Notes under the pieces: generated by a model | What the model was told of the DNA's origin: nothing | Seen by the model: only the letters and a program-made list of their open reading frames with translations | The model's database searches: none | Shown: positions 45,269 through 53,921 of the stretch, piece after piece | Numbering within the stretch: the first letter of the stretch is position 1 | Layout of the letters: each line of letters begins with the position of its first letter | From: Methanosarcina barkeri str. Wiesmoor | GTDB lineage: Archaea; Halobacteriota; Methanosarcinia; Methanosarcinales; Methanosarcinaceae | Assembly: GCF_000969985.1 (NCBI RefSeq) | Contig: NZ_CP009526.1 | Location: forward strand, 3,968,001-4,032,000 | DNA: 64,000 nt | Direction of reading: 5' to 3' | Translations under genes and position numbers: made by a program

Positions 45269-46373
45269 GGGGCGCACGCTGATGCCCGGGCTCATCGATG
45301 CCCACTGGCATACCATGTTCTGTTTTTGGCCTATCAGCAAAATACTTAGTTCCGATTTCGGCCTTCTCAGCATAGCGGCCGCCAAATCGGCTGGAGAAAC
45401 CCTTCTGCGCGGCTTCACAACGGTGAGGGATGCCGGTGCCAATGTTTTCTCAATAAAGAAGGCCACTGATGAGGGTTTGATCGACGGCCCTCGAGTTTAT
45501 CCTGCCGGCGCATATATCAGCCAGACCTCCGGTCACGGCGATTTCCGTGGCCCTAATGACGTGCCTGAGAATCCAGGCACTCCGCTCGACTACATGCAGC
45601 GAGTCGGGAACGTGTTGATCGCAGATGGGGTGCCAGAGGTGATTAAGCGCACCCGGGAGGTGCTTCGCATGGGTGCCAGCCAGATCAAGGCCATGGCAGG
45701 CGGCGGTGTGACTTCACTTTATGATCCACTCGATGTCACAGAATACACATTCGAGGAGATGAAGGCGATCTGCAATGTTACCAGGACCTGGAACACCTAT
45801 GTCATGATCCACGCCAATACCGACGCGGCCATCCGGCAGTGGATTGAAGCCGGTGCTCTGTCCGTCGAGCACGGTTTCTTCATTGAGGAGGAAACAGCGA
45901 AACTAATGGCAGAAAAGTGCGTGTGGTGGAGTATGCAGCCGATGTCTGTTGGTGACGAAGACGCTTTTAAATTCGAGAATCCTATTAGCACGGCCAAGTA
46001 TGCGCAGTGTGTTGCCGGCCTGGAGAAAGTCATCGCGCTCACCAAAAAGTACCAGGTTAAAACCGCCTTCGGAACCGACATGCTTTTCGATCCTGAGCTC
46101 GCCGCAAAACAGGGCAAATTCCTGGCTAAGATGAAGAAGTGGTACACACCCTATGAAGCTCTGAAAATGGCCACCCACGATAATGCCCAGCTGCTCAAAC
46201 TTTGCGGTCCGCGCGACCCCTACCCCGCCGAGCTTGGAGTGGTGAAGGGAGGCGCTTATGCTGACCTGCTGCTGGTTGATGGAAATCCGCTGGAAAGTCT
46301 CGACCTAGTGGCCGATCAGAACAACTTCAAGATCATCATGAAGGACGGGAAGATCTACAAAAACACGCTCTGA
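45084..46373 (+). CDS. Metal-dependent amidohydrolase, copy 1 (prolidase/imidazolonepropionase-like)
   Basis: The 429-residue protein is an amidohydrolase-superfamily member with the metal site motifs DAHWHT (first His pair), SQIKAMAGGG (probable carboxylated lysine), MIHANT, VEHGFF and GTDM (catalytic Asp). The C-terminal composite beta-sandwich (GGAYADLLLVDGNPLES) is typical. Related enzymes hydrolyse Xaa-Pro or other dipeptides and cyclic amides. DNA here is GC-richer than the surroundings (frequent GCC, GGC, CTG codons), suggesting transfer from a bacterium. It is convergent with the ThrE-like exporter gene. A second, diverged copy with the same 5' end lies at 48898. Confidence 0.88.
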   Translation: MGATTPADQAAKPKTLFTNVHVFDGVHEKRIENAYVLVEGNLIKQISAQKITADGAMVIDGGGRTLMPGLIDAHWHTMFCFWPISKILSSDFGLLSIAAAKSAGETLLRGFTTVRDAGANVFSIKKATDEGLIDGPRVYPAGAYISQTSGHGDFRGPNDVPENPGTPLDYMQRVGNVLIADGVPEVIKRTREVLRMGASQIKAMAGGGVTSLYDPLDVTEYTFEEMKAICNVTRTWNTYVMIHANTDAAIRQWIEAGALSVEHGFFIEEETAKLMAEKCVWWSMQPMSVGDEDAFKFENPISTAKYAQCVAGLEKVIALTKKYQVKTAFGTDMLFDPELAAKQGKFLAKMKKWYTPYEALKMATHDNAQLLKLCGPRDPYPAELGVVKGGAYADLLLVDGNPLESLDLVADQNNFKIIMKDGKIYKNTL

Positions 46374-46587
46374 CCTGTGGCTTCATCGTGGGCGGTGGCT
46401 ACTTCCTGTTTCGGCAGGTATCGCAGACAGGCTGCGACAATGCCTCTCCGCTCCCCCCTTCGTTTTGGATCGGACTTTTCGCTTGAGAGAGATTGCAATC
46501 AATACTTTGTATCGCAGACGGGATATTCATTTGGGAATAACAAATATGGAGGAGATGGGCAATTCCTCTCTTATCTTTTTATTATTT

Positions 46588-47976
46588 TCACCTCATCGAT
46601 TTTTTCACTACATTGGATGATCCGATGGCGTCTCCGACAAATATACCGGCAATGATGGCACCAATGATGATGAACACCCGGAGGCCTGCACTCAGTCCCA
46701 CGATTGGCCCTTGTTCATTTGCTATGTACAATGCCTGAAGAAAAGCATAGCCTGGTACCAGGATCATGATTACCGGTAGGAGAATGGTGGCAGACGGAAT
46801 CCGGAATCTGGCAGAAGCTAATTTGGCATAAACCGTGAGAATTACTGCTCCTAGAAAGGTGCCCTGCCAGTAACCGAACACGTTTCCCATCTGCACTCCC
46901 CCCCATACCAGCCACCCACCTGCCAGCACTAATCCCAGGTTCTGCGGCATCACTCTGAACAGGAAAGCAAGCCCGATAACCAGCACTGGAATGAATACCC
47001 AGGCCCACACCGGAGCTACTCCTGGCAAGGATTCCGGTATGGGCGCAGGGAAAAGACTCCGAGCAACTGAAAGCCCGATAAGTGCACCCAGGAGCAGCTT
47101 CAAGGCAACAACCAGAGCATTGGTTAAATGAATGATGCCAGAAAGAGTGTTGCCGTAGATGATTTCCCTCGGAGCGATGGTGAGACCGAAACCAGGAATG
47201 AACCAGACGACCGCACATACCGCAACACCGAGTGGAATTATACCTGGATAAAGGACGGCAAGACCACTTGCCAGAACAACAACAGTCGCTGCTGCGAGGA
47301 TTTCCATGATAATTTCCATTCTGGAATTGTGTGAAGCGAAAAGGGTAACTCCGAAGGATATGAGGCCAAATACCCCACCAAGAAAGACGTTGAGCCATGA
47401 CATCTCAATGACGACCGCAAAGCCCGCCCCACACAGCACAAACGCCAGCGGATTCATGAGATTGCCATACACAACAGGAGCACGATCAATTTCCTTCAGG
47501 CGCTCCAGCCCTTGCACCGGGAGGACCTCCTTGCCTACAACCTGGTCGCTGAGATTTCCTACCTGTGCCAGCTTGGCCAAATTATAGTCGGTATCCCTCG
47601 TTATGGCCATGTATATCGTCTGCCGGCTTTCATCGTTCAGCCAGACCGCAATCTCAATAGAATTTGGTGTTGCATTAATCTCCCCGTTTAATCCCAGTGC
47701 TTTGATAATACGGGTCAGGGACACATCTGTTTCAAATGAATAACCGCCATATCTCAGGTATGCCCTGGCCATTGCGATGATAAATCGGAACGAATCGTCG
47801 AAATGGTGAATTGTATCATCTTGAATCTTCATCTCAATACCTGGTGATATGGCCACCTTTTCATTCACACTTATCCTCTTCCCAATTTTCAAAACAATAA
47901 AGGAATCGCGGCCTAGCTTCGGGCTTGAAGCGGATTGGCTGCCTGGAAAAACTGAATGTCTTAGAGGCATGGACAA
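46588..47976 (-). CDS. ThrE-family threonine/serine exporter-like membrane protein
   Basis: The 462-residue protein has a soluble N-terminal half (about 1-165) of the DUF1212/ThrE type (YLRYGGYSFETDVSLTRIIK, EIAVWLNDESRQTIYMAITR) and about ten membrane helices in the C-terminal half. Typical segments are NPLAFVLCGAGFAVV and YPGIIPLGVAVCAVVWF. ThrE proteins export threonine, serine and small peptides. It is convergent with amidohydrolase copy 1, suggesting a cassette that cleaves peptides and exports surplus amino acids (inference). Its last about 27 codons recur as a fragment at 51936-52020. The cassette is GC-richer than its surroundings. Confidence 0.82.
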   Translation of the reverse strand: MSMPLRHSVFPGSQSASSPKLGRDSFIVLKIGKRISVNEKVAISPGIEMKIQDDTIHHFDDSFRFIIAMARAYLRYGGYSFETDVSLTRIIKALGLNGEINATPNSIEIAVWLNDESRQTIYMAITRDTDYNLAKLAQVGNLSDQVVGKEVLPVQGLERLKEIDRAPVVYGNLMNPLAFVLCGAGFAVVIEMSWLNVFLGGVFGLISFGVTLFASHNSRMEIIMEILAAATVVVLASGLAVLYPGIIPLGVAVCAVVWFIPGFGLTIAPREIIYGNTLSGIIHLTNALVVALKLLLGALIGLSVARSLFPAPIPESLPGVAPVWAWVFIPVLVIGLAFLFRVMPQNLGLVLAGGWLVWGGVQMGNVFGYWQGTFLGAVILTVYAKLASARFRIPSATILLPVIMILVPGYAFLQALYIANEQGPIVGLSAGLRVFIIIGAIIAGIFVGDAIGSSNVVKKSMR

Positions 47977-48397
47977 AGAAGGTAACTGTTATGTAATAAT
48001 GAGATATTTATAAAAAAGAACATACGAATTATACGTGCTGAAATTAGATAAGGGATTTTTAAATCGAATTTGAGATCATTTACAATGGCATATAATGGCG
48101 TCAGGCATGGAGTAGAAGCTTGCTCTTGTTTCGTCTTTCAAGAGAAAGAAAGGTTCAGAAACCTATCACTTAATTTTATGTCTTTAAGTTCCACAATGCC
48201 TGTATTTTTGAAAGTGATCCTTGCTGTGGTTTCATCCCAAGATTTATGAGTTCAGGAATAACCTTTTTTTAACAACGCTCAGTGATCATCTTAACTCTTT
48301 TTCCGAAAACTTTTCGACCCTTTCCGAGAGCTTTTTATCATTTTCCGCATCTCTATAACTCGCCCTGTACTTCAAAAATCCTGCCATACATGTATCT
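47977..48397. other. Intergenic region before the membrane-protein remnant
   Basis: No supported gene. Short frames on the minus strand (48286-48474) look accidental. Confidence 0.45.
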
Positions 48398-48729
48398 TTG
48401 TTTGTCTTCGAGAAGATAATTTCCACTACCATCTCCGTCACCCTAGCTTTCTGTATCGTCTGGGGCATCACCAAGGACTGTTCTATTCCTGGGAACTATA
48501 TCATTAAACAGGAGAACGCGATCATATGGCTCTCAATCATGAACAGTAAGCTTCCGTTCTTTCTTACGGACGATGTCGAGACTGCCTTGAAGGTCTCGAA
48601 TTGCTCGGCATCCTCCTCTTTGCGGTCGGGTATTACCGGGCATTCAGTAAAGAGCTTTCCTCAAAGATAATCTCTAGGATCGACACGTCCTTCATCGGGC
48701 TTATCATCACGGAGATCACCAGCAGGTAA
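48398..48729 (+). pseudogene. Fragment of a membrane protein gene with a frameshift
   Basis: One frame reads MFVFEKIISTTISVTLAFCI then VWGITKDCSIPGNY. A second frame continues EGLELLGILLFAVGYYRAFS and ISRIDTSFIGLIITEITSR to TAA at 48727-48729. The shift lies near 48585-48590. Hydrophobic segments in both frames suggest an integral membrane protein. I cannot name the family. Confidence 0.45.
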
Positions 48730-48808
48730 AGTCCCGATTCTTTTTAAAAAATCACGGTCTGAATCTGCCGTTCAGAGGAACAGCAATCAACGTTTCTATT
48801 TCAAAACC

Positions 48809-49082
48809 TATATATGCTGCCATTTATATACATAGAATTGAATAATATAGTTTTTATTCATTGAAACGGGGGAAATTTCAGATGGGGGTAAAGGAAAATG
48901 GGAGCAACAACGCCGGCTGATCAGGCAGCCAAATCAAAGACTCTTTTTACCAATGTTCACGTCTTCGACGGCGTGCACAAGAAGCGCATCGAGAATGCCT
49001 ACGTGCTGGTTGAAGGTAATCTAATCAAGCAGATCTCGGCCCAGAAGATCACCGCTGACGGCGCGATGGTGATCGACGGCGG
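48809..49082 (+). repeat. Direct repeat, copy B: promoter, leader and 5' end of amidohydrolase
   Basis: Matches 44994-45268 at about 98 percent, including the TATA element (48823-48832). One base in the leader G-run is missing relative to copy A. Confidence 0.95.
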
Positions 49083-50208
49083 CGGCCGTACGATGACACC
49101 CGGCTTTATTGCCGCGCATGAACATCTGATCGGGCAAATGCCGTTCGGAGATATCTTCACCCAAGATACCAGATACTATGCATATGTAGCCACCCAGACA
49201 GTGAATACCTACCTTATGAAAGGTTATACGACGGTCCGGGACGTCGCCGGAAATACATACTCACTGAAGAAGGCCATCGACCGGGGTTATGTCGTGGGAC
49301 CCCGCATCTATCCTTCCGGACCCATGATCTCCCAGACAGCAGGGCATGCAGACCATCGGCATGATTCCGAAGAGTCCCAGCTCATCGACGGACCCTGGGA
49401 TCCGATGGTGCGTTATGGCGACATGGCGATCGTGGACGGGGTGCCGGAGATGTTGAAGGCCGTCAGGGAAAACCTGCGGCGGGGTGCATCGCAGATCAAG
49501 ATTGCTGTGGGAGGGGGCACCGGCTCTTACGCCGATCCTCTCGAAGTGGTGGAGTTCACGCCGGAAGAGATCCGGGCCGCCGTCCAGGCCACCGCGGACT
49601 TTGGCACTTACGTCTTGGCCCATGTTTACAACAACGATGGAATTCGGCGGGCGATCGACAACGGCGTGAAAAGTATCGAGCATGCCAACCTAGTTGACGA
49701 GGAGACGCTCCGCTGTATGAAAGAGAAGAATGTCTGGCTCTCCCCGCAGATCATTGTCTTCACCTTTATTCCCCACGGATACACAGAGGACCAGGCCAAC
49801 AAGCATCGTCAGGCCTATGCCGGCATCGACAATATGTTCAAAATATGCAAGAAGATCGGCTTTACCAAGATCGTCTTTGGCTCGGACATCATCACCGACC
49901 CCGAAACCTTGGAACACATCAACGATGAATTCAAGCATCGCGCCAAGTGGTTCACACCGGCGGAGATCCTTCGCCAAGCGACCGCGAATGGTGCAGAGCT
50001 GCTCGCCATGTCGGGTCCCAAGAACCCCTACCCTGGCAAACTCGGTGTGATCGAGGAGGGAGCCTATGCAGATTTATTGCTCATTAACGGCAACCCACTC
50101 GAGGATATTTCGGTCCTGACAAAACCGGAAGAGAACCTCGTGCTGATCATGAAGGACGGCAAGATCTACAAGAACACGCTCTATGAAAGAACTCAGAACA
50201 ATAAATGA
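48898..50208 (+). CDS. Metal-dependent amidohydrolase, copy 2
   Basis: The 436-residue enzyme shares its first about 60 residues almost exactly with copy 1 (TLFTNVHVFDGVHKKRIENA) but then diverges strongly. It keeps the metal ligands AAHEHL, SQIKIAVGGG, LAHVYN, IEHANL and GSDII. The C-terminus GGAYADLL-like strand (EGAYADLLLINGNPLED) and the DGKIYKNTL tail are again similar in both copies. The mid-region differences suggest a different substrate. It overlaps by 26 nt the upstream alternative start of the MlrC gene and is probably co-transcribed with it. Confidence 0.88.
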   Translation: MGATTPADQAAKSKTLFTNVHVFDGVHKKRIENAYVLVEGNLIKQISAQKITADGAMVIDGGGRTMTPGFIAAHEHLIGQMPFGDIFTQDTRYYAYVATQTVNTYLMKGYTTVRDVAGNTYSLKKAIDRGYVVGPRIYPSGPMISQTAGHADHRHDSEESQLIDGPWDPMVRYGDMAIVDGVPEMLKAVRENLRRGASQIKIAVGGGTGSYADPLEVVEFTPEEIRAAVQATADFGTYVLAHVYNNDGIRRAIDNGVKSIEHANLVDEETLRCMKEKNVWLSPQIIVFTFIPHGYTEDQANKHRQAYAGIDNMFKICKKIGFTKIVFGSDIITDPETLEHINDEFKHRAKWFTPAEILRQATANGAELLAMSGPKNPYPGKLGVIEEGAYADLLLINGNPLEDISVLTKPEENLVLIMKDGKIYKNTLYERTQNNK

Positions 50209-50221
50209 GAAGAGGATCAAG

Positions 50222-51880
50222 ATGAAAAGCGTTGGCAAGGAAGGGAAAATCAGAATTGCGCTGGCTGGCCTGTTTGAAGAAGTTAATACCTTTGCAGATG
50301 AAACGATGGGAAAGGCGAAGATCACCGGTAACATGACCACCGGCTTTCAGCAGTGGGCAGATCAAGCCCTCATCGATGACTACAAAGGGTCAAAAACCTA
50401 CATGGGAGGGTTTATTGCTGCGCTCGAAGAGTTTCCTGAAGTGGATATTGTTCCTACGACATTCTGGAGTTTTAGCGCCGGGGGCACTATTGAGGGTAAG
50501 GCCTATCAGCAAATGAAGAAGGATATCCTCGATCGTTTGGCGGCATCCATGCCTCTCGATGCGGTCGCGCTGTGTTTGCATGGGGCGGGTGTTGCCGAGG
50601 GCATCGATGATGCTGAGACAGATCTGACTGCAGCGATCCGAAAGCAGCTCGGGCCAAGAGTCAAAGTAATCAGCGCTCAGGATCACCACAGCAACCTGAG
50701 CGATGACGATGTCCGGCAGTTGGATCTGCTCTCCCTAGTTTACCACTATCCCCATATTGACATGTATGAAACCGCTTATCGGGCCGCCAAACTGCTTCCA
50801 GGTATGGTCAAGGGCGACATCAAGCCTTATGGTCATTTCGAGCGCCTGCCATTAATAATGCAGGCCATGTCGACTATGGACGGCAATCTCTATGCGCCGA
50901 TCAGGAAGAAGGTGGAAGAATTCTCCAAGCGGGATGGCATCTACGAATTCTCGTTTGCTTATGGATTCCCCTTCGCTGATGTGCCCTTCAACTCGCCTGT
51001 TGTCAATTGCTGGGCGACAAGTCCCGAACTGGCCGAGAAAACAGCCAAAGAGTTCGCAGCATTGCTCTGGCAATACCGGGACCGGTTCGTAGCGAAACCG
51101 CTCTCTACCGAAGAAGCCGTACACCAGGCCCTGACAATGCTGGTTAAGCAGGGGCGGATCCTGCCGACGGAGGTTGGCCGTCCACTGTTGTATGACGAGA
51201 GTACGGCGCTGTTGAGCAGTGCGAAGGAAGAACTTGAGCGATCTTCCGGGTTCCTGCCAGACGAAAAGAATCCCGGACCGATCGTGATCGCTGACAAATC
51301 AGACAATCCGGGAGCAGGTGCTCCGGGAGATGCCACCCATCTTCTCCGGGAACTTATCAAGAACAACGTGCAACAAGCAGCAGTATGCGCGATCCGGGAT
51401 CCGGAGACAGTGCAGAAAGCTATAAAAGCTGGCGTGAGAAAGATCATTGACGTCGAACTGGGCGGCAAGGGCAGCAAGCTGGGGGGCGCGCCAATAAGGG
51501 GAAAAGCCTACGTCAAATCGATAAGCGATGGGCGTTACACGATCGTTTCTCCCATGGGCACAGGGACGAAGTTCGATGTGGGGCCTGCCGTTGGGCTGCT
51601 GATAGAAGGTATAGATGTGGCGGTGATCTCTGGCACAATGCAGGCGTTTGACGCCAACCAGATGAAACTGGTCGGATTTGACCCACAAGACTACCGCATT
51701 GTGGTCGTCAAGTCAGCCAATCACTTCCGTGCCTGGTGGACCGGGATTGCCAGCCAGATCATCGACTGCGATGCTCCTGGCATTGGCTCAAATGACCTTA
51801 GCACCTTTGCCTTCAAAAGGAAGACACGAAAGGTGTACCCTCTGGATGCGGATGCAGTCTATCCTGAACCTGGCAAGTGA
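50222..51880 (+). CDS. M81-family (MlrC-like) metallopeptidase
   Basis: About 552 residues of the M81/MlrC (DUF1485) family. N-terminal features include RIALAGLFEEVNTF, ALCLHGAGVAEGIDDAE and SAQDHHSNLS, with metal-ligand His/Asp residues. The C-terminal part has ADKSDNPGAGAPGDATHLLR and the KSANHFRAWW motif. MlrC hydrolyses linear peptides such as the tetrapeptide product of microcystin breakdown. Here microcystin is unlikely as a substrate; general peptide or amide hydrolysis is more reasonable. I use ATG 50222 (GAGAAGAGG just before it) rather than ATG 50183. It forms an operon with amidohydrolase copy 2. The base composition is GC-rich, as in the rest of the cassette. Confidence 0.85.
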   Translation: MKSVGKEGKIRIALAGLFEEVNTFADETMGKAKITGNMTTGFQQWADQALIDDYKGSKTYMGGFIAALEEFPEVDIVPTTFWSFSAGGTIEGKAYQQMKKDILDRLAASMPLDAVALCLHGAGVAEGIDDAETDLTAAIRKQLGPRVKVISAQDHHSNLSDDDVRQLDLLSLVYHYPHIDMYETAYRAAKLLPGMVKGDIKPYGHFERLPLIMQAMSTMDGNLYAPIRKKVEEFSKRDGIYEFSFAYGFPFADVPFNSPVVNCWATSPELAEKTAKEFAALLWQYRDRFVAKPLSTEEAVHQALTMLVKQGRILPTEVGRPLLYDESTALLSSAKEELERSSGFLPDEKNPGPIVIADKSDNPGAGAPGDATHLLRELIKNNVQQAAVCAIRDPETVQKAIKAGVRKIIDVELGGKGSKLGGAPIRGKAYVKSISDGRYTIVSPMGTGTKFDVGPAVGLLIEGIDVAVISGTMQAFDANQMKLVGFDPQDYRIVVVKSANHFRAWWTGIASQIIDCDAPGIGSNDLSTFAFKRKTRKVYPLDADAVYPEPGK

Positions 51881-51935
51881 TGGAGAAGTAAAGGATACGA
51901 AGAAATATGGACAAATATCTGCTATGCCGCTTCTC

Positions 51936-52020
51936 TCATCCTTTTATTCTTTTCACCACATAGAATGATCCAATGGCGCCTCCAATAAATATACTGGCAA
52001 GTATGGCATCAAAAAAGTTT
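51936..52020 (-). pseudogene. Truncated 3' end of a ThrE-like exporter gene
   Basis: The minus strand reads FFDAILASIFIGGAIGSFYV then VKRIKG and TGA at 51936-51938. It matches the end of the ThrE-like protein (IIAGIFVGDAIGSSNVVKKS) in sequence and in position relative to the preceding plus-strand gene. It marks the 3' border of the second cassette copy. Confidence 0.75.
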
Positions 52021-52101
52021 AAGATTCTGTTAAATAATTAAAAGCTACGTATTTTTAACTGAACTGTGCTGGGAGGAAATAACATATCCGAAGAAATAAA
52101 A

Positions 52102-52563
52102 ATGAGAACAGCAAAACTTGAAGACATTAAAGAACTGAAACTGTTGATATACGAGACAATTGATGCATGTTATCCCGGCGCTTATTCCTACGAAGCTATT
52201 GATTATTTCAAAGAGTACCACAACACAAAGAATATCCTTAACGATATACTCAACGGATATTCCCTGATTCTTACCTGCGGGAGAGACATGATAGGGACAG
52301 GAACTCTTCTTGGTTCAAACGCCAGAAGAGTCTTTGTAAAGCCGGCATATCAAAACAAGGGACTTGGAAAGAGAATTATGCACGGGCTTGAAGAAAAGGC
52401 CGTGGAAAATGGAGTCAGGATAATGGATCTGGACGCTTCATTTGTAGCATACTCTTTCTATAGGGCTCTTGGCTATGAAACACAGGCTGAAGACTTAATT
52501 CCCGTGAAAAATGAGCAAAACTTAAGGTATTACAAAATGGTCAAAAAGCTTGAAGATAAATAA
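52102..52563 (+). CDS. GNAT-family N-acetyltransferase
   Basis: A small GNAT protein with MRTAKLEDIKELKLLIYETI at the start, ARRVFVKPAYQNKGLGKRIM as the acetyl-CoA loop (QNKGLGK) and FVAYSFYRALGYETQ as the final motif. The first good ATG is 52102, but a strong ribosome site GGGAGGA (52071-52077) is far from it. The only codon at the right distance is ATA 52084, which would add MSEEIK and complete the first beta strand. A GTG at 52066 lies before the ribosome site and is unlikely. The substrate is unknown. The gene directly follows the acquired cassette. Confidence 0.8.
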   Translation: MRTAKLEDIKELKLLIYETIDACYPGAYSYEAIDYFKEYHNTKNILNDILNGYSLILTCGRDMIGTGTLLGSNARRVFVKPAYQNKGLGKRIMHGLEEKAVENGVRIMDLDASFVAYSFYRALGYETQAEDLIPVKNEQNLRYYKMVKKLEDK

Positions 52564-52735
52564 AAATTGTTGTTGACAGAACTCTTTTGACAGAACTCTT
52601 ATCAGTCAGATTGGTTTTTCAAAACCTCAAGGAAACGATTTGCAGCAGCAAGATAAAGTTCCGGGAAGAAAGAGAAGCCCCGGAAAAAGAATCAAAGATA
52701 TAATCCGAATTACAGTAAATATTCAAATCTAGATT

Positions 52736-53659
52736 TTACTTCTCATACTTAAGTATATCATCAATAGTATCCACGTACTCGATGTTGATTCCCACCTCTT
52801 TCTCTATGTACTCTTTAGCATCTACGATTTCCGGCTTCTGCTCAATGACATTGAAACCGCCAAGCTGCCGTTCTACATATTTATATATAACAAGCTGGCT
52901 GTTTTCCCTCGGAATGAGGAAAAGGGTTTTGCCCCCGGCTTTTGCTGCCTTCGCTTTTTCCAGAACTCCACCTATCTGACCGACATTGCCTTTATCATCA
53001 ATTGTGCCTGTGAGAGTTATACTATTGTTCAGTTTGGTATTGTTATCAATGGCTGAAATCGTAAGCAGGGTCATGAGAGCTCCTGCGCTGGGACCATCGA
53101 CTCCCGGAGTTTCATTCGAAGCGGTAATGCTGAAAATAATATCACTGCTTGACATTTGTCTACCGGTTTTGTTTTCAGCAACGAAAACTGCAGTGTTTGC
53201 AGCACCCTGGAAGACCACACCCATCAAAGGAGTTGTCTGGACAAGCACACGACCTTTTCCTGGCTGGACCTCAGCTGAAATATTGAGCAAAGCTCCCTTC
53301 TCAGAAACATTTCTCTGGATAAAAGGACCCGACCTCTCAAGTTCAACTTTCTGGAAAACTGCAGGCCCCTGAAGGGTAGCAAAACCTTCAACTCCTGTCG
53401 GACATGTTTGAGAGCCATTTTCAAGCTCAAATACTTTTTCGCGATAGGATTTTAACTGAAAAGCATAAGACTGAAGCGACTCATTACTCTGATTTATCTG
53501 CGTCTTAAGGTTTTCATTTTCCGCTTCAAGGTAATTTAGGCGAGTCTGCATATCCTGGACTTGCCCTTCCTCAAAGGAAGGCTGTTCTTCAAACAGGACA
53601 AAGTAAGCGTTTGCAACAAGCGAAATAGCCAGTAAAAAAACAAGAAGTTTGGACTTCAT
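52736..53659 (-). CDS. Membrane-anchored Lon-like (S16) serine protease
   Basis: About 307 residues: an N-terminal anchor helix (LLVFLLAISLVANAYFVL), a coiled coil (about 33-75, LNYLEAENENLKTQIN), a short beta region and a C-terminal S16 Lon-type proteolytic domain. The catalytic Ser lies in DGPSAGALMTLL and the Lys in LEKAKAAKAGGKTLFL. No ATPase domain is present, so it is an ATP-independent archaeal Lon-like protease outside the membrane. The ATG at 53659 is chosen because AGGTGG precedes it; a start 12 nt upstream is less likely. Confidence 0.85.
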   Translation of the reverse strand: MKSKLLVFLLAISLVANAYFVLFEEQPSFEEGQVQDMQTRLNYLEAENENLKTQINQSNESLQSYAFQLKSYREKVFELENGSQTCPTGVEGFATLQGPAVFQKVELERSGPFIQRNVSEKGALLNISAEVQPGKGRVLVQTTPLMGVVFQGAANTAVFVAENKTGRQMSSSDIIFSITASNETPGVDGPSAGALMTLLTISAIDNNTKLNNSITLTGTIDDKGNVGQIGGVLEKAKAAKAGGKTLFLIPRENSQLVIYKYVERQLGGFNVIEQKPEIVDAKEYIEKEVGINIEYVDTIDDILKYEK

Positions 53660-53774
53660 ACCACCTACCACTTTTTAACTTGCTTCGTAAATAATTATTT
53701 TTCTTTCTGGAAACCATGCAGGAAAACTGCAAGAGACATTTATAACATATAACCACAGAATTTGACGTAAAGAC

Positions 53775-53828
53775 CCAATAGGTGAATATAATTACCAATA
53801 AATGAATATGTTGATTACCGAGAAGTGA
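53775..53828. repeat. Degenerate repeat array interrupted by the insertion sequence (left part)
   Basis: Imperfect copies of a roughly 26-bp unit with ATTACCGAGAAGTGAA/ATTACCAATAAATGAA occur here and resume at 55541-55640 on the other side of the element. The insertion sequence therefore entered one unit of this array. Confidence 0.55.
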
Positions 53829-53921
53829 ACTACCCCTGAGCTAAAGACTCAGGGGCTTCCTGGTTCATTCCTTTCTCTTTTGAGAACACGTCCCCAGGCT
53901 CTTCCCCGCGTTCCGCAGGTG

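Noticed and set aside
46374-46587. Possible coding remnant reading GFIVGGGYFLFRQV after amidohydrolase copy 1
   Set aside because: Too short to assign; no start codon and no counterpart found elsewhere in the window.
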